Assembly (NCBI GenBank): GCA_020444045.1
Contig: JAHLLS010000028.1
Coordinates: 1-64,000, forward strand
Source: Deltaproteobacteria bacterium
GTDB lineage: Bacteria > Desulfobacterota > Desulfobacteria > Desulfobacterales > UBA5852
DNA length: 64,000 bases
Reading direction: 5' to 3'
Shown: positions 25,647-34,739 of the stretch, piece after piece
Layout of the letters: each line of letters starts with the position of its first letter
How positions within the stretch are numbered: position 1 is the stretch's first letter
The notes under the pieces: generated by a model
What the model was told of the DNA's origin: nothing
The model's database searches: none
The model's input: the letters and a program-made list of their open reading frames with translations, nothing else
Translations under genes and position numbers: made by a program

Positions 25647-27041
25647 TCATTCCCACACCTCATCCAACGGAGCCGCCATGACTTCCAGCGGATGGGCCAC
25701 CGGGGTGTCCGCCAGATGCATGAACTGCAATCGGCAGCTCAGGCATTCGGTGACGATAAGATCCGGGCGCCGGGCCGCGATCTTCTCCATCACAGGAGTG
25801 CCCAATCTGATCGAGTGTTCGTGAAACTCACGCTTGTAGCCCATGATTCCGCCCATACCGCAACAGTCGTAGGTATCATCGACGATATCCACCATCGCCC
25901 CACGGTGCATCCGAAGCAATTCCAAATAGGGACGGTCGATGTTCTGCTCGCGCTGATGGCAGGGCGCGAAATAGACCAGGCGTTGCCTCAAGGGTTCAAA
26001 CCCAGCACGAGGTTGCTCTCTCTGATAATGTTTCAGCAAATATTCTCCGGCATCCATGGTGTTCTCAGCCACGGCAATCCGCGATAGCGGGTCAATCGAT
26101 GCGAAATACCCATCGTCCTTGAGAATTTTCCCGTAAATGGATTTGCGGATATTATTGAACGCAGGGCCGGCACCGGTAGCCCTGTCACCCTCGACGGGCA
26201 TTTTCAGGATGCCGGCCTCAGCGCCGATGGCTGTCTGATACGCATCGGCGTAATACGCCCGCTCTTTGAGCAGTTTTTTCAGCACAAACCCGCAGGTGGG
26301 GCAGGAGCAGACAATCGTAAAGCCTTCCGCCACCAATGCGGCCAGCCGTTCGACGTTGGCCGCCATGAAAGTAAGCGTTTTCTTCCGATCGCCTTCCAAC
26401 AGTGTCGGCATGCCACAGCACTGCTGAGCTGGAAAGTAAATTTCAATCCCGGCATGTCGAAAGACGTGCACCAGCGCCTGGGGGACTTCGGGAAACAAAT
26501 AGCGGCCGGAGCAACCGGCGAAATAAACAACCTTATGGACCACACCAGATGCCGGTTTGCGCATCAACCCCTGCCTCCGGGCCCAGGCATCAAAGGATGC
26601 ATCGGGAAGCACCGGCAAACGACGATCCGTATGGATGCCTGCCACCCGCTTGAACAACCGGCCCGTCCTGCCGTTGGTGAGCATCCGGTTGGCCAGCTTT
26701 GGAAACAGACCGCACAGCTTTCCCATGCGTGCGACATCTTCCAGCAGGCGGGGCCCCAGCGTCAGCCCGTCGCGTTCGACAAACCGTGTTTTGGCTTCGA
26801 TAATAGACGCCCGGATGTCCGGGCAGCTGCAGAGCGCGCAATAGTTGCAAAGATCCACGAGTTCACGCAGGTCATCCGTCACCAAGGGCTGTCCATTTTC
26901 CTTAGCCTGATCATGCAGCCGATAGAGCGCGTCAAAGAACAGGCACTCAGATGCCATCATGTGCCGGCATTGCTCGCAGTCCGCGCAGGCCTCGATAACT
27001 TCGCTGATTTTATTTTCCGGTGAGGAGAGAGGGACGCTCAC
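25647..27041 (-). CDS. Fe-S/CCG-domain protein, GlpC/heterodisulfide-reductase-like
   Basis: The 464-residue protein begins with a cysteine cluster region (CADCEQCRHMMASEC and CNYCALCSCPD, within residues 19-75), which may hold two Fe-S clusters. It then has two cysteine-rich CCG domains: YFAGCSGRY...QQCCGMPTLLEGD...CSCPTCGFVL, and YFAPCHQREQN...DCCGMGGIMGYK...ECLSCRLQF. This resembles GlpC, HdrD and related anaerobic electron carriers. The GTG start follows GAGGTGAT. Next to CcdA and thioredoxin genes it may pass electrons for disulfide exchange, but this is inference from gene order. Confidence 0.87.
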   Translation of the reverse strand: MSVPLSSPENKISEVIEACADCEQCRHMMASECLFFDALYRLHDQAKENGQPLVTDDLRELVDLCNYCALCSCPDIRASIIEAKTRFVERDGLTLGPRLLEDVARMGKLCGLFPKLANRMLTNGRTGRLFKRVAGIHTDRRLPVLPDASFDAWARRQGLMRKPASGVVHKVVYFAGCSGRYLFPEVPQALVHVFRHAGIEIYFPAQQCCGMPTLLEGDRKKTLTFMAANVERLAALVAEGFTIVCSCPTCGFVLKKLLKERAYYADAYQTAIGAEAGILKMPVEGDRATGAGPAFNNIRKSIYGKILKDDGYFASIDPLSRIAVAENTMDAGEYLLKHYQREQPRAGFEPLRQRLVYFAPCHQREQNIDRPYLELLRMHRGAMVDIVDDTYDCCGMGGIMGYKREFHEHSIRLGTPVMEKIAARRPDLIVTECLSCRLQFMHLADTPVAHPLEVMAAPLDEVWE

Positions 27042-27129
27042 AATATCACCTCTAATTTAAAAAGCCCTTGGCCGGCATGATCGCTGGTAATAAGAATCGG
27101 AGAAGGCTTCTGCTTTTCGATCTTCTCCA

Positions 27130-27837
27130 TCACGCCCCCCAGAAGGGCCGCATAATAAAGTACACTCCGAATATTCCAATCGCCACGCCACCCAACCGTC
27201 GAAACCAGCGGCTGCTTTGCTGAAAACGGGCGGTTTCCAGCAAGCGCTTGACCAAGGCCATCGAACTGCCCGCAATGACAATCGGGATGCAATGCCCGAT
27301 GCCGAAAAGCACGATGTAAAGCAATCCCCGGGCAACCTCCTGCTGGATGGTGATAAAGGCCAACATCGGCGCGATAAAGCCGAAGGTGCAAGACCCGGAA
27401 AGAAGACCGTAGAGCAACCCCAACACGAAGGCACCGAAGCGCCCGCTCAGGTTAAAGCGCTGCAGCGAACCGCCGGATATCGAACAGGCGCTTACACCGA
27501 TCATATCCAGCGCCACCCAAATGAGGACCGCTCCCACCAGGATGGTCCAATAGGGGCCGATCTCACCCAACATGCGTCCCAGCAGAGCGCAAACAATGCC
27601 CACGCAGGCAATGGTGATAAAAAGCCCTCCCGTAAAACATACGGCGTATTGGGCCGCCTGGCCTGCACGCAGCACAAGCTTCTGGCCGGCCACGTAGCTT
27701 ACGACCAGTGGTATGGAGGCCAGGTGGCAGGGGCTGAAGAGGACACTGATCACCCCCCACAAAAAACATCCCACGAGCGCCAGGGATGTTTCGGCGGTCA
27801 TCCATTGATTTACCGTCAGAAAAAAGGCGTCAAGCAC
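27130..27837 (-). CDS. CcdA/DsbD-type transmembrane thiol electron carrier
   Basis: The 235-residue protein has six membrane helices and the two conserved cysteine motifs of the family: FSPCHLASIPLVVSYVAG in the first helix and GSCTFGFIAPMLA in the fourth. It carries reducing equivalents from cytoplasmic thioredoxin to periplasmic thiol proteins, for cytochrome c maturation or disulfide reduction. A GTG start is the only one possible, because a stop lies two codons upstream. It follows an exported thioredoxin by 55 bases, so the pair likely acts together. Confidence 0.92.
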   Translation of the reverse strand: MLDAFFLTVNQWMTAETSLALVGCFLWGVISVLFSPCHLASIPLVVSYVAGQKLVLRAGQAAQYAVCFTGGLFITIACVGIVCALLGRMLGEIGPYWTILVGAVLIWVALDMIGVSACSISGGSLQRFNLSGRFGAFVLGLLYGLLSGSCTFGFIAPMLAFITIQQEVARGLLYIVLFGIGHCIPIVIAGSSMALVKRLLETARFQQSSRWFRRLGGVAIGIFGVYFIMRPFWGA

Positions 27838-27892
27838 GTTGTCTCACTTCACGATGGGCCAGCCTCGGAGGAACTCGGCGTCGAAATCGAGT

Positions 27893-28282
27893 TTAAGGGA
27901 TCGCTTTGGGAGGCACACCAAGTTTTTGCAGTGCGGCCACCATACTTTTCTCATCCATAAAGCCGAGGTGTCGGTAGACTTCCTTGCCGTCGCGATCATA
28001 AAAAATCTGGGTGGGAATGGCCCGGATACCGAACTTCTTGCCGAGATCGGGATCTTTCCAGACGTCCAGAAAAATGATCGCCGCACGGTCTTCATAGTCC
28101 TTTTTAACTTTGGCGATAATGGGCGCCATCATCTTGCAGGGGACGCACCGGTCGGCACCCAGATCGACCATGGTGACCATCCCTTTGACCGGAATTTGAT
28201 TGGCCTCCCCCGCCCACAGAAGGCCGTTGAACGACAAGACCAGCAGGATAAAACAGAAACACACGGTGATCGGTATTTTCAC
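27893..28282 (-). CDS. Exported thioredoxin-fold protein
   Basis: A GTG at 28282, with AGGAGC eight bases upstream, gives a 129-residue precursor with a signal peptide ending near LLWAGEA. The thioredoxin domain has the active site DRCVPCKMM (CVPC instead of CGPC) and the cis-proline in RAIPTQIFYDRDG. It is the probable periplasmic partner of the CcdA-like protein. An ATG eight codons upstream has no good ribosome site. Confidence 0.9.
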   Translation of the reverse strand: MKIPITVCFCFILLVLSFNGLLWAGEANQIPVKGMVTMVDLGADRCVPCKMMAPIIAKVKKDYEDRAAIIFLDVWKDPDLGKKFGIRAIPTQIFYDRDGKEVYRHLGFMDEKSMVAALQKLGVPPKAIP

Positions 28283-28391
28283 TTGACCGCTCCTCAGGAT
28301 GGGCATTTACGCCTGGGAAAAATATATAACCTTTTCAGCATTCGTATGCTTTACACCAATATGGCTTGATAAACCCTATAAATATCCACTC

Positions 28392-30974
28392 TCAGCGCTC
28401 CCGCAGCAGCGTTGCCGGTGGCACCCGATAGACCACCCGCATGGCCGGCAAAGCCGCCATGAGGGCCGTGGCCACGATCAGGGGAAGCGAAAAGGTCAGC
28501 GCCCCCCAGTCCACCCCGTAGAGAAAAGTCCATCCGAACGATTGCCGATTGATGACGAAGACCAGGAGGTAGGACAGGATAAACCCGCACAGCAATCCCC
28601 CGATTTCGCCCACCGTCACCATGAAGACCGCCTCCCAGAGAATCATCCCCCGGATCTGCCCCAGGCTGCCGCCGACGGCATACACGGTATTCAGCTCCCG
28701 GGTGCGCTCCAGCACAAGGACGGTCAGGGTCGTGGTAATCCCCAGGGCGGCCACCACCAGGGCGATCAGCAACAGCACCGTGGTAATGGCAAAGGTTTCG
28801 TCAAAAATTTTCAGCACCGACGCCCGCAGGTTCCGCCCGGCAAACATATCCAGACGATCGCCGAAACGCAATTGGAGATCCTCCTGCAGGCGTTCGAGGG
28901 CCGGACCGTCCGCCGCCTGGCGGTCTTTGAAAAATAGGCGGACACCGCCCCAGGCCATACCCCCGCTACGCCGCTGGAGGTCGGCCAGCGAACAAAACAC
29001 CACCCCACCCCGGGTACGGTAGTCCCGAACAATGCCCAAAATAGGCCAGTCCAAAGGGACACCGCGAACCTGATATTGAAATCGATCGCCGACGGACAAA
29101 CCGGTCCGGTTGGCGAAAACTTCCGATACGATCACCCCCTCCCCGGCGGATAGGGATCCCATCAGCTGTCGGGAATCGCCTTCCAGCCAGAAAAACGACC
29201 CGTAACGGTCAAAGGCCTGGAAATCCATCGCTTCCAGCAAAAAAGGGAACCCGTCATAGGAGAGGTTGAAACGCCGGTCCGGCGCGAGGTCCACCGCCGT
29301 CAGCGCCTTCAGGTAGGTCTGGACGTCATCCGGAAGCGGTTCCCAAACATGGTTGGTCTCCGCCATGCGGGTGGTCACGAAAAGATCGCCGCTGATGGTC
29401 TGGTCGACCCAGATCTCCACCGTATAGCGGAAACTCTGCACCATGATCACCAGGGCCGTAAACAGTGCCACGGCCGTCATCAGAGCGCCAACCGAGACAG
29501 CCGTCCTGCTGCCGCTGTCCTGGATATAGCCGGCTGCCAGGTGGGCCGGCAGACCTGCATGGCGCCGCAATATCGGTCGCAGCTGCCGTCCTGCGCGCTG
29601 GAGCCCCCAGGGGGCCATCAGGGCAAATCCCAGAAAAAGCAGCAGGGTCGCCAAATAGCCCGGCAGCGGGATACCCCGGTAGCCCGGCAGGCCCGCCAGG
29701 GGCACCACCGCGAGGACACAGAGCAGGCCGGCTATCGCCAACCGGCGAGACCCCTTGCCGGTCCGGTAGACCGGGGATGCGGCGGCCATGACTTCCTTGG
29801 GCGCGATGCGCATGGCTTCCCAGGCCGGCTGAACAGCGGCCAGCACGGCCACGGCCAGCGTTACACCCAGTGAAAAAGCGATCTCTTCCGGACTGAGCGC
29901 GACATCAGCCACGTTCACCCGCACAAACAGGGTGGTAATGGTCCGACTGACCCCCGCCAGCAGAAAACGGGTCAGAAAGCTGCTGATCGGCAGGGCCAGC
30001 AGCCAGCCCACGAGGCCGAAAAAAGCCCCTTCGGCGATAAACAGCCAGAACAAGGTCCGCGCGGAGGCGCCGATCGACCGTAAAATAGCCAGCTCGCGTC
30101 GACGGGAGGCCGCATTCAGGGCCACCAGGCTGTAGACCAGGAACATGCCCACAAACAAAGCCGCAAAACTGAGAATGGATAGATTCAGGGCATAGGCCCT
30201 AATCATGCCCTGCCCGCTGCGCTTGGCTTCCCCGGGACCTTGCAGCATGGTGCCCTTCGGCAAAAGCGCGGTCAGGGACGCAAGGGTGGCATCCGTGGGG
30301 GTGGTATGCAGCACCAGGTCGATCCGGTCCACCGCACCGATGGTGCCGGTAAATTCCTGAAAGGTGGCAATGTCGGTGATGGCGATCCGGCCGCCTTCCG
30401 TGGTTGCCAGACCTTCCGGCACGAGCTGACCCACCATCGTGAAAGACGCCGTGCCCTGTCGGTGCCCCAGTGCCATCGTCTGGCCGGCGGTCCACCCTTC
30501 GGATGCCGCCAGAGCCGCCCCGGCAATCAGCGTATAGGGTTCCGACAGCAGCCGGACCCACTTGGCATCCTCGCCGGAACCATGGGCGACCTGCCATTCC
30601 CGCAGGGGCCGGTCGAGAATCGGGTCCAGGCCGATCAGCAGAAAAGAGCGGCCGGAACCGTCGCGGGCGCGGGTATAGGTCGATAAAAACGGGGATGCGG
30701 CACGCACGGCCGGGTGTGCCAACAGTCGCACGACCAACGATTCATCGACACGTCCCCCGGGGCGTGTCACGGTGTGGTCGGCACTGCCGGCAACCACGTC
30801 CATGCTGCGGCCAAAGGTGTCCAGGGAGGCATGCACGGCCATACGGACGCTGCCGAACACCGCGGCCCCTAAAGCCACTCCGGCCAGGACGGTGGCGGCC
30901 CGCCAGGGGTGCTGGCGGACCTGGCGCAGGCTGAACCAGGTGAAAACGCGTAGGAAGAAGATCAACGGTCGCAT
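28392..30974 (-). CDS. Large ABC transporter permease (FtsX family, duplicated core)
   Basis: The 860-residue protein has an N-terminal helix, a periplasmic domain, and two FtsX-type membrane cores: SRRRELAILRSIGASARTLFW around residue 290 and LERTRELNTVYAVGGSLGQIRGM around 755, with about 10 helices in all. A long run (QHPWRAATVLAGVALGAAVFGSV) opens it. This is the fused type seen with AttH-like genes. It starts within the last codons of the ATPase gene (13 bases of overlap). It is probably the transporter for the AttH-like protein's ligand. Confidence 0.9.
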   Translation of the reverse strand: MRPLIFFLRVFTWFSLRQVRQHPWRAATVLAGVALGAAVFGSVRMAVHASLDTFGRSMDVVAGSADHTVTRPGGRVDESLVVRLLAHPAVRAASPFLSTYTRARDGSGRSFLLIGLDPILDRPLREWQVAHGSGEDAKWVRLLSEPYTLIAGAALAASEGWTAGQTMALGHRQGTASFTMVGQLVPEGLATTEGGRIAITDIATFQEFTGTIGAVDRIDLVLHTTPTDATLASLTALLPKGTMLQGPGEAKRSGQGMIRAYALNLSILSFAALFVGMFLVYSLVALNAASRRRELAILRSIGASARTLFWLFIAEGAFFGLVGWLLALPISSFLTRFLLAGVSRTITTLFVRVNVADVALSPEEIAFSLGVTLAVAVLAAVQPAWEAMRIAPKEVMAAASPVYRTGKGSRRLAIAGLLCVLAVVPLAGLPGYRGIPLPGYLATLLLFLGFALMAPWGLQRAGRQLRPILRRHAGLPAHLAAGYIQDSGSRTAVSVGALMTAVALFTALVIMVQSFRYTVEIWVDQTISGDLFVTTRMAETNHVWEPLPDDVQTYLKALTAVDLAPDRRFNLSYDGFPFLLEAMDFQAFDRYGSFFWLEGDSRQLMGSLSAGEGVIVSEVFANRTGLSVGDRFQYQVRGVPLDWPILGIVRDYRTRGGVVFCSLADLQRRSGGMAWGGVRLFFKDRQAADGPALERLQEDLQLRFGDRLDMFAGRNLRASVLKIFDETFAITTVLLLIALVVAALGITTTLTVLVLERTRELNTVYAVGGSLGQIRGMILWEAVFMVTVGEIGGLLCGFILSYLLVFVINRQSFGWTFLYGVDWGALTFSLPLIVATALMAALPAMRVVYRVPPATLLRER

Positions 30975-31666
30975 GTCGAATCAGTAATGGCACCGTCCTT
31001 GAGGCAGATCTGCAGGGTGGCGAACGGATCGGCCAGGTTGCTGTGGGTGGCAATAACCACTGTGCGCTGCCAGCGCTGGTTCAACTCACGCAGGAGTTCG
31101 ATCACGAGACCGCCATTGCGGCTGTCCAGGTTGCCGGTGGGTTCGTCTGCCAGGATAAGGGCTGGATCATTGATAAGGGCCCGGGCAATGGCCGTACGTT
31201 GCATTTCACCGCCGGAAAGCTGGGCCGGACGATGACCGTGACGCGCGCCCATCTCCAGCCAGTCCAGCAGCTCACTGGCCCGTTCGATGGTTTCCGGATA
31301 CGGCTTTCCGGCCAGGAGAGCCGGCAGGCACACGTTTTCCATGACACTCATGGTGGGCAGCAGGTTGAAGGCCTGGAAGATCATGCCCACCACCGTTCGC
31401 CGGTAGGTGTTTTTCCGGGTTTCCGATAGATTCCGGAGGTCATAGCCCGCCACGTTGAGGCGCCCTTCGGTGGGGTCGTCGAGACCGGCCAGGAGCGACA
31501 GCAGCGTGCTTTTACCGGACCCGCTGTTGCCCTTGAGAACCACCATCTCGCCCGGCGCGACGGTCAGCGACACCCGGTTCAACCCCACCACCGCGCTGTC
31601 CCCCAGGGGATAGACACGGCTCAATTCACGCGCGTCGATAATGGGTATCGTTGTAGACAAGCTCAA
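30962..31666 (-). CDS. ABC transporter ATP-binding protein (MacB/LolD type)
   Basis: The 234-residue protein has Walker A KGNSGSGKST, Q-loop IFQAFNLL, signature LSGGEMQRTAIARAL, Walker B LILADEPTGNLD and the H-switch ATHS. The start appears to be TTG at 31666. It is the first gene of the run that continues with the large permease, thioredoxin, CcdA, the CCG protein and the AttH-like gene, and overlaps the permease by 13 bases. Confidence 0.92.
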   Translation of the reverse strand: MSLSTTIPIIDARELSRVYPLGDSAVVGLNRVSLTVAPGEMVVLKGNSGSGKSTLLSLLAGLDDPTEGRLNVAGYDLRNLSETRKNTYRRTVVGMIFQAFNLLPTMSVMENVCLPALLAGKPYPETIERASELLDWLEMGARHGHRPAQLSGGEMQRTAIARALINDPALILADEPTGNLDSRNGGLVIELLRELNQRWQRTVVIATHSNLADPFATLQICLKDGAITDSTCDR

Positions 31667-31768
31667 GGGATCCCTGTCCTTATAATTTGGCCCTCAGCTG
31701 TGAGGTATCTTGCATCAGCCATCGCCTCTCAAGAGACGTTAGAATCTTTGGTTTGGTTTTGACGTTTT

Positions 31769-31963
31769 CCCTTTGTCACGAAGCCGAGCATCAAGGCTGT
31801 GGACGATAAAGACGCGGCGACTGTCTGAGCCCTGCTTTTTAGCAGGGCGAGTTTCGGCGCGTCCGGCCACAGCCTCGACGCGCAGGCGAACCCGAAGGGT
31901 TCGTGACACGGGCGTTTTCTTTTGGTTCCGTTTTCTTTTCACGTGAAAGAAAATGAACTGTTA
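31769..31963 (+). repeat. Dispersed structured repeat, copy B
   Basis: This is the second copy of the element at 20.8 kb. It shows CCCTTTGTC, GCCGAGCATC, an arm GGCTGTGG paired to CCACAGCC, the internal hairpin CCCTGC-TTTTTA-GCAGGG, GGCGAGTTTC, TCCGGCC, CCTCGACGCGCAGG, GGGCGTTTTC, TTTTGGTTC and the terminal palindrome around TTCACGTGAAAG. It also has an extra small hairpin GAACCC-GAA-GGGTTC. It lies between an ABC ATPase gene and an HD-domain gene, with no coding content. Confidence 0.65.
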
Positions 31964-32035
31964 GACAAATCAATAAAAAGGGCCGCCGATAAGCAATACG
32001 ATACGATGCGCAACTGTTATAGTGCAACAATACGC

Positions 32036-32623
32036 TCAGTCCTTCAGCATCCCTTTATCCACCGCCCGCTGCAGTAACTCTTCGATATAGACCCAGAGTT
32101 CCGGTGCCCCGTCGGCCACGATATGGTTGCGATCGCGCACCTGGTCGCGCCGGATGCCGTTGGCCAGCCAGGATTTGCCGCCGGAGTGGAAATTGTTCAG
32201 GATCGGTTGCAAACGGTCCAGCGAATTGGCCAGCAGGGACTCCGGCGTTTCCCTGGCCTCGAACTCTTCCCAGAGCGCCCGGAATCGATCGGCCAGATCC
32301 GGGGGCAGTAGCCCGAACAGGCGTTCCGCGGCACGCTCTTCCTGGTCGGCCTGGTGAGCCACGGCCGCACGGTCATAGCAAAAGGTATCCCCGGCGTCGA
32401 TCTCGACAATATCGTGAAGGAGCAGCATCTGAATAACCCGCCCGATGTCCAGATCCTCCCCCGGGGCGTACTCTGCCAGCACCATTGCCATCACGGCGAT
32501 GTGCCAGGAATGCTCGGCTGAATTTTCCTGGCGGCTGGTGTCCGTCAGCCAGGTCTGACGCTGAACCCGTTTGAGTTTGTCCAGTTCGCGAACGAAAGTG
32601 ATCTGCTGCTCGAGCCGCTCCAT
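32036..32623 (-). CDS. HD-domain hydrolase (YfbR/HDDC2-like nucleotidase family)
   Basis: The start at 32623 is chosen because GGAGG is suitably placed upstream and MERLEQQITFVRELDKLKRV is the usual opening of this family; a 29-residue extension is possible. The 195-residue protein shows the HD metal site: NSAEHSWHIAVMAMVLAEY (first His), LLLHDIVEIDAGDTF (His-Asp), and a later Asp in LANSLDRLQPILNNF. Relatives are 5'-deoxynucleotidases and similar phosphohydrolases. It appears to be a single-gene transcript. Confidence 0.88.
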   Translation of the reverse strand: MERLEQQITFVRELDKLKRVQRQTWLTDTSRQENSAEHSWHIAVMAMVLAEYAPGEDLDIGRVIQMLLLHDIVEIDAGDTFCYDRAAVAHQADQEERAAERLFGLLPPDLADRFRALWEEFEARETPESLLANSLDRLQPILNNFHSGGKSWLANGIRRDQVRDRNHIVADGAPELWVYIEELLQRAVDKGMLKD

Positions 32624-32710
32624 GCGTTTTGCCTCCGCCCCGATCATCTGCTGCAAATACAATAGTTGATGGCGCCTAACCCGGATATTACACGCGTTTG
32701 AGACATCCAT

Positions 32711-33127
32711 TTACAAGTCATTCTGGAATGCCGCTGTACTCATGCTACCGCAAGCTCCTGATAACGAGGGAAATGGATGCCTCAGGCTCGCCCGCAGGGT
32801 GAAAATATTGATGCGGTTCTTTCTGAAAAGCACCGGTTACAAGGCGTTGCCAGACATTTTTGCCCCAACTTTCATTTGAGGCTCTGAACACATATACCAA
32901 AATAAATTTGTTTAAAAATCTTCATGAAATATTCGGGTTAACCTAAAGGGAGATAAACCAAATTGCAAGCTGGATGAAGGCGGCTTTGCCGCCTTCATTA
33001 TGGACGTGATCTGTGGGATTCGGGTGAACTGCGAGGGGGTGTCTTTCCGAGCCGTTTTCTTTTGTTCAGTTGATCAATAGGATTCGGAGAAGCTCCCCTT
33101 GGAAAGTCCACCCGGTATTCCGCAACC
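32711..33127. other. Intergenic region with a perfect hairpin
   Basis: No gene was found in this stretch of about 417 bases. A very stable hairpin ATGAAGGCGGC-TTT-GCCGCCTTCAT occupies 32974-32998 and may terminate transcription or stabilise an RNA end, although no T-run follows on either side. The region left of it carries the promoter of the HD gene. Confidence 0.5.
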
Positions 33128-34345
33128 TCAGGCCGCAGGCTGCCGATATCCCCAGACCCCGAAGACCGGGTCGGAAAACAGCATCCGATCGGCGTATTTG
33201 TCGTTTGCTGGCCGCGGCCGGCCCTGGCTGGAAAAAGTCGCCAGCGACGTAAACCGCTCGGACTGGCGGAACAGCTCCAGCACCATCCCCATGCGTTCGA
33301 AAGGATGCAACTCTTTCCAGACGCGAATCGCCTTGGGCGGAAACCAGCGGTCGGAAAAAGTCACCACGAAAACACCGCCGGGAGCCAGCACGCGGGCCAC
33401 ATCCGCAAACACCTCAAAAGGCCGGGTGAGATACTCCACGGATACCGTGCAGATGATCGCATCGAATGACGCGTCCGGATAGGGCAGGCGCGGTGTCTGG
33501 TTGAGATCGTGAACGTCGTAGGACGTCAAACGGGCATTGGCGGCTAATTCCGCAGTATTCATGCCCAGCCCCGTCACCGAGGCGGTCGCCAGGTCCTCCG
33601 GCAGGTGGGAGGTCCAGCTGCTCATGAGGTCGAGCACGCGTCCGCCCGGTGGTATCAAACGACCGTACAGGCCGGATATGGTTGCAATAGCCTGGTCATC
33701 GATATGCTGCACCAGGCGAGGGCGGTCGTAAAACCGGCGATCGTCGTTCGGATCGTCCCGTTCGAAGGCTGGGCCGTCAAAAAAGCGGGTGGCCGACCCG
33801 TTGTAGCGGGACTGCATCCCCGGCCCGGTGAGGGTCTGTTCGATCCAGTCGTTGGCGGTCCCCCCATGTTCTTCGAATTTGTCCCGAACGTCCATGATCT
33901 GGAGGTCAAGACGCAGATCAAGACCCGCCAGGGGGTGGTTGAAATCGGCACGAATGCCGGCGTCATCCATGTCCGTGCAGCGAAAGGGATCGATGTTACC
34001 CCGAAAGACCCCCGGCACCCCGCGCAGGATACCCTTAGGATAAAACCGCCCGTAGCTGGGCGTGAGCGGCGACCCATCGGCCCGCTGCCCTTCCACGCGG
34101 CCATGGGGAACCGTGTGACGCTGGCGTTCATCCGGCAACGCCACGATTTCTCCGGGTTCGAAAGATTGTGAAAGGGTATCGCCCGCATAGGAGCCCATCA
34201 GCTCCCGACGCAGAGATCCCGGGAACAGGTCACGCCAGAAATTGACCCGCTGGGCATAGACGGCATCGGTGTGGCGGACGTCGTTTTTCTCCCAATTTAA
34301 ACGAAACTCGATACTGGCAAGGTTGTCATCGTTAATTCCAATCAT
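33128..34345 (-). CDS. Methyltransferase-domain protein with FKBP-like N-terminal domain
   Basis: A start at 34345 is supported by TTGGAG upstream, giving 405 residues. Roughly residues 50-150 look like a SlyD/FKBP-type prolyl isomerase: a GEIVAL start, a PFRCTDMD segment and the DFNHPLAGLDLRLDLQIMDV element that matches the conserved NHPLAG-L-F-V-V motif. Residues about 225-345 are a class I methyltransferase: RVLDLMSSWTSHLP (motif I, unusual in lacking the GxG), SFDAIICTVSVEYL and ARVLAPGGVFVVTFSDRWFP. It may methylate a protein or small molecule; the substrate is unknown. Confidence 0.78.
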   Translation of the reverse strand: MIGINDDNLASIEFRLNWEKNDVRHTDAVYAQRVNFWRDLFPGSLRRELMGSYAGDTLSQSFEPGEIVALPDERQRHTVPHGRVEGQRADGSPLTPSYGRFYPKGILRGVPGVFRGNIDPFRCTDMDDAGIRADFNHPLAGLDLRLDLQIMDVRDKFEEHGGTANDWIEQTLTGPGMQSRYNGSATRFFDGPAFERDDPNDDRRFYDRPRLVQHIDDQAIATISGLYGRLIPPGGRVLDLMSSWTSHLPEDLATASVTGLGMNTAELAANARLTSYDVHDLNQTPRLPYPDASFDAIICTVSVEYLTRPFEVFADVARVLAPGGVFVVTFSDRWFPPKAIRVWKELHPFERMGMVLELFRQSERFTSLATFSSQGRPRPANDKYADRMLFSDPVFGVWGYRQPAA

Positions 34346-34739
34346 CTTGGTTCTCCAATACAAAACGGCCGGCAAAGCCAATTGCAATGTAATCATAATT
34401 TTGGGGGCGTCCAGTTTGGCAATAAATTTTCAGCCAACAATCGCGAAGCATCAGCCAACTTCGATTTAAAGGAGCGTGAGGTTACACTAAGTAGGGGATT
34501 GTTTCATCAAGACGGGCGCCGGTACGCTAAGATATGCATAAATGATGGGTCTACGATTCATTACGGCGTTATACACCAGTTTGAATTGCCTTGCAGAAAA
34601 AGACCACCCGTGAAGCGTACCTTGTGGGGAAGGTAAGAGAACAATACCTATATCACAACTTTTTGAGAGTCTCTGAAAGTTTGTTACGTACAGGTTGGAG
34701 TTATTTGTAAAGTAATGTTTGCTTCGAATAGTATGTAAA
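34346..34739. other. AT-richer intergenic region, no supported gene
   Basis: These 394 bases separate the methyltransferase gene from the OmpA-like gene. Short open frames exist on both strands but have no ribosome site or recognisable motif, and base composition drops here relative to the flanks. This marks the left edge of an AT-rich island running to about 36.5 kb. Confidence 0.4.

Noticed and set aside
27038..27130. A 30-codon frame between the CcdA and CCG-protein genes on the minus strand
   Set aside because: It overlaps the end of the CcdA gene and its translation looks random; the region works as the ribosome-site zone of the CCG gene.
33035..33070. Possible fourth copy of the structured repeat (CCGTTTTCTTTTG at about 33052)
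   Set aside because: Only about 13 bases match and the CACGTG palindrome is absent, so it is probably chance.
34382..34636. Plus-strand 84-codon frame in the AT-rich island, and a possible integron attC-like GCGTTATAC at about 34566
   Set aside because: No ribosome site or family motif; the attC resemblance is limited to a few bases with no paired R and L sites and no integrase gene.
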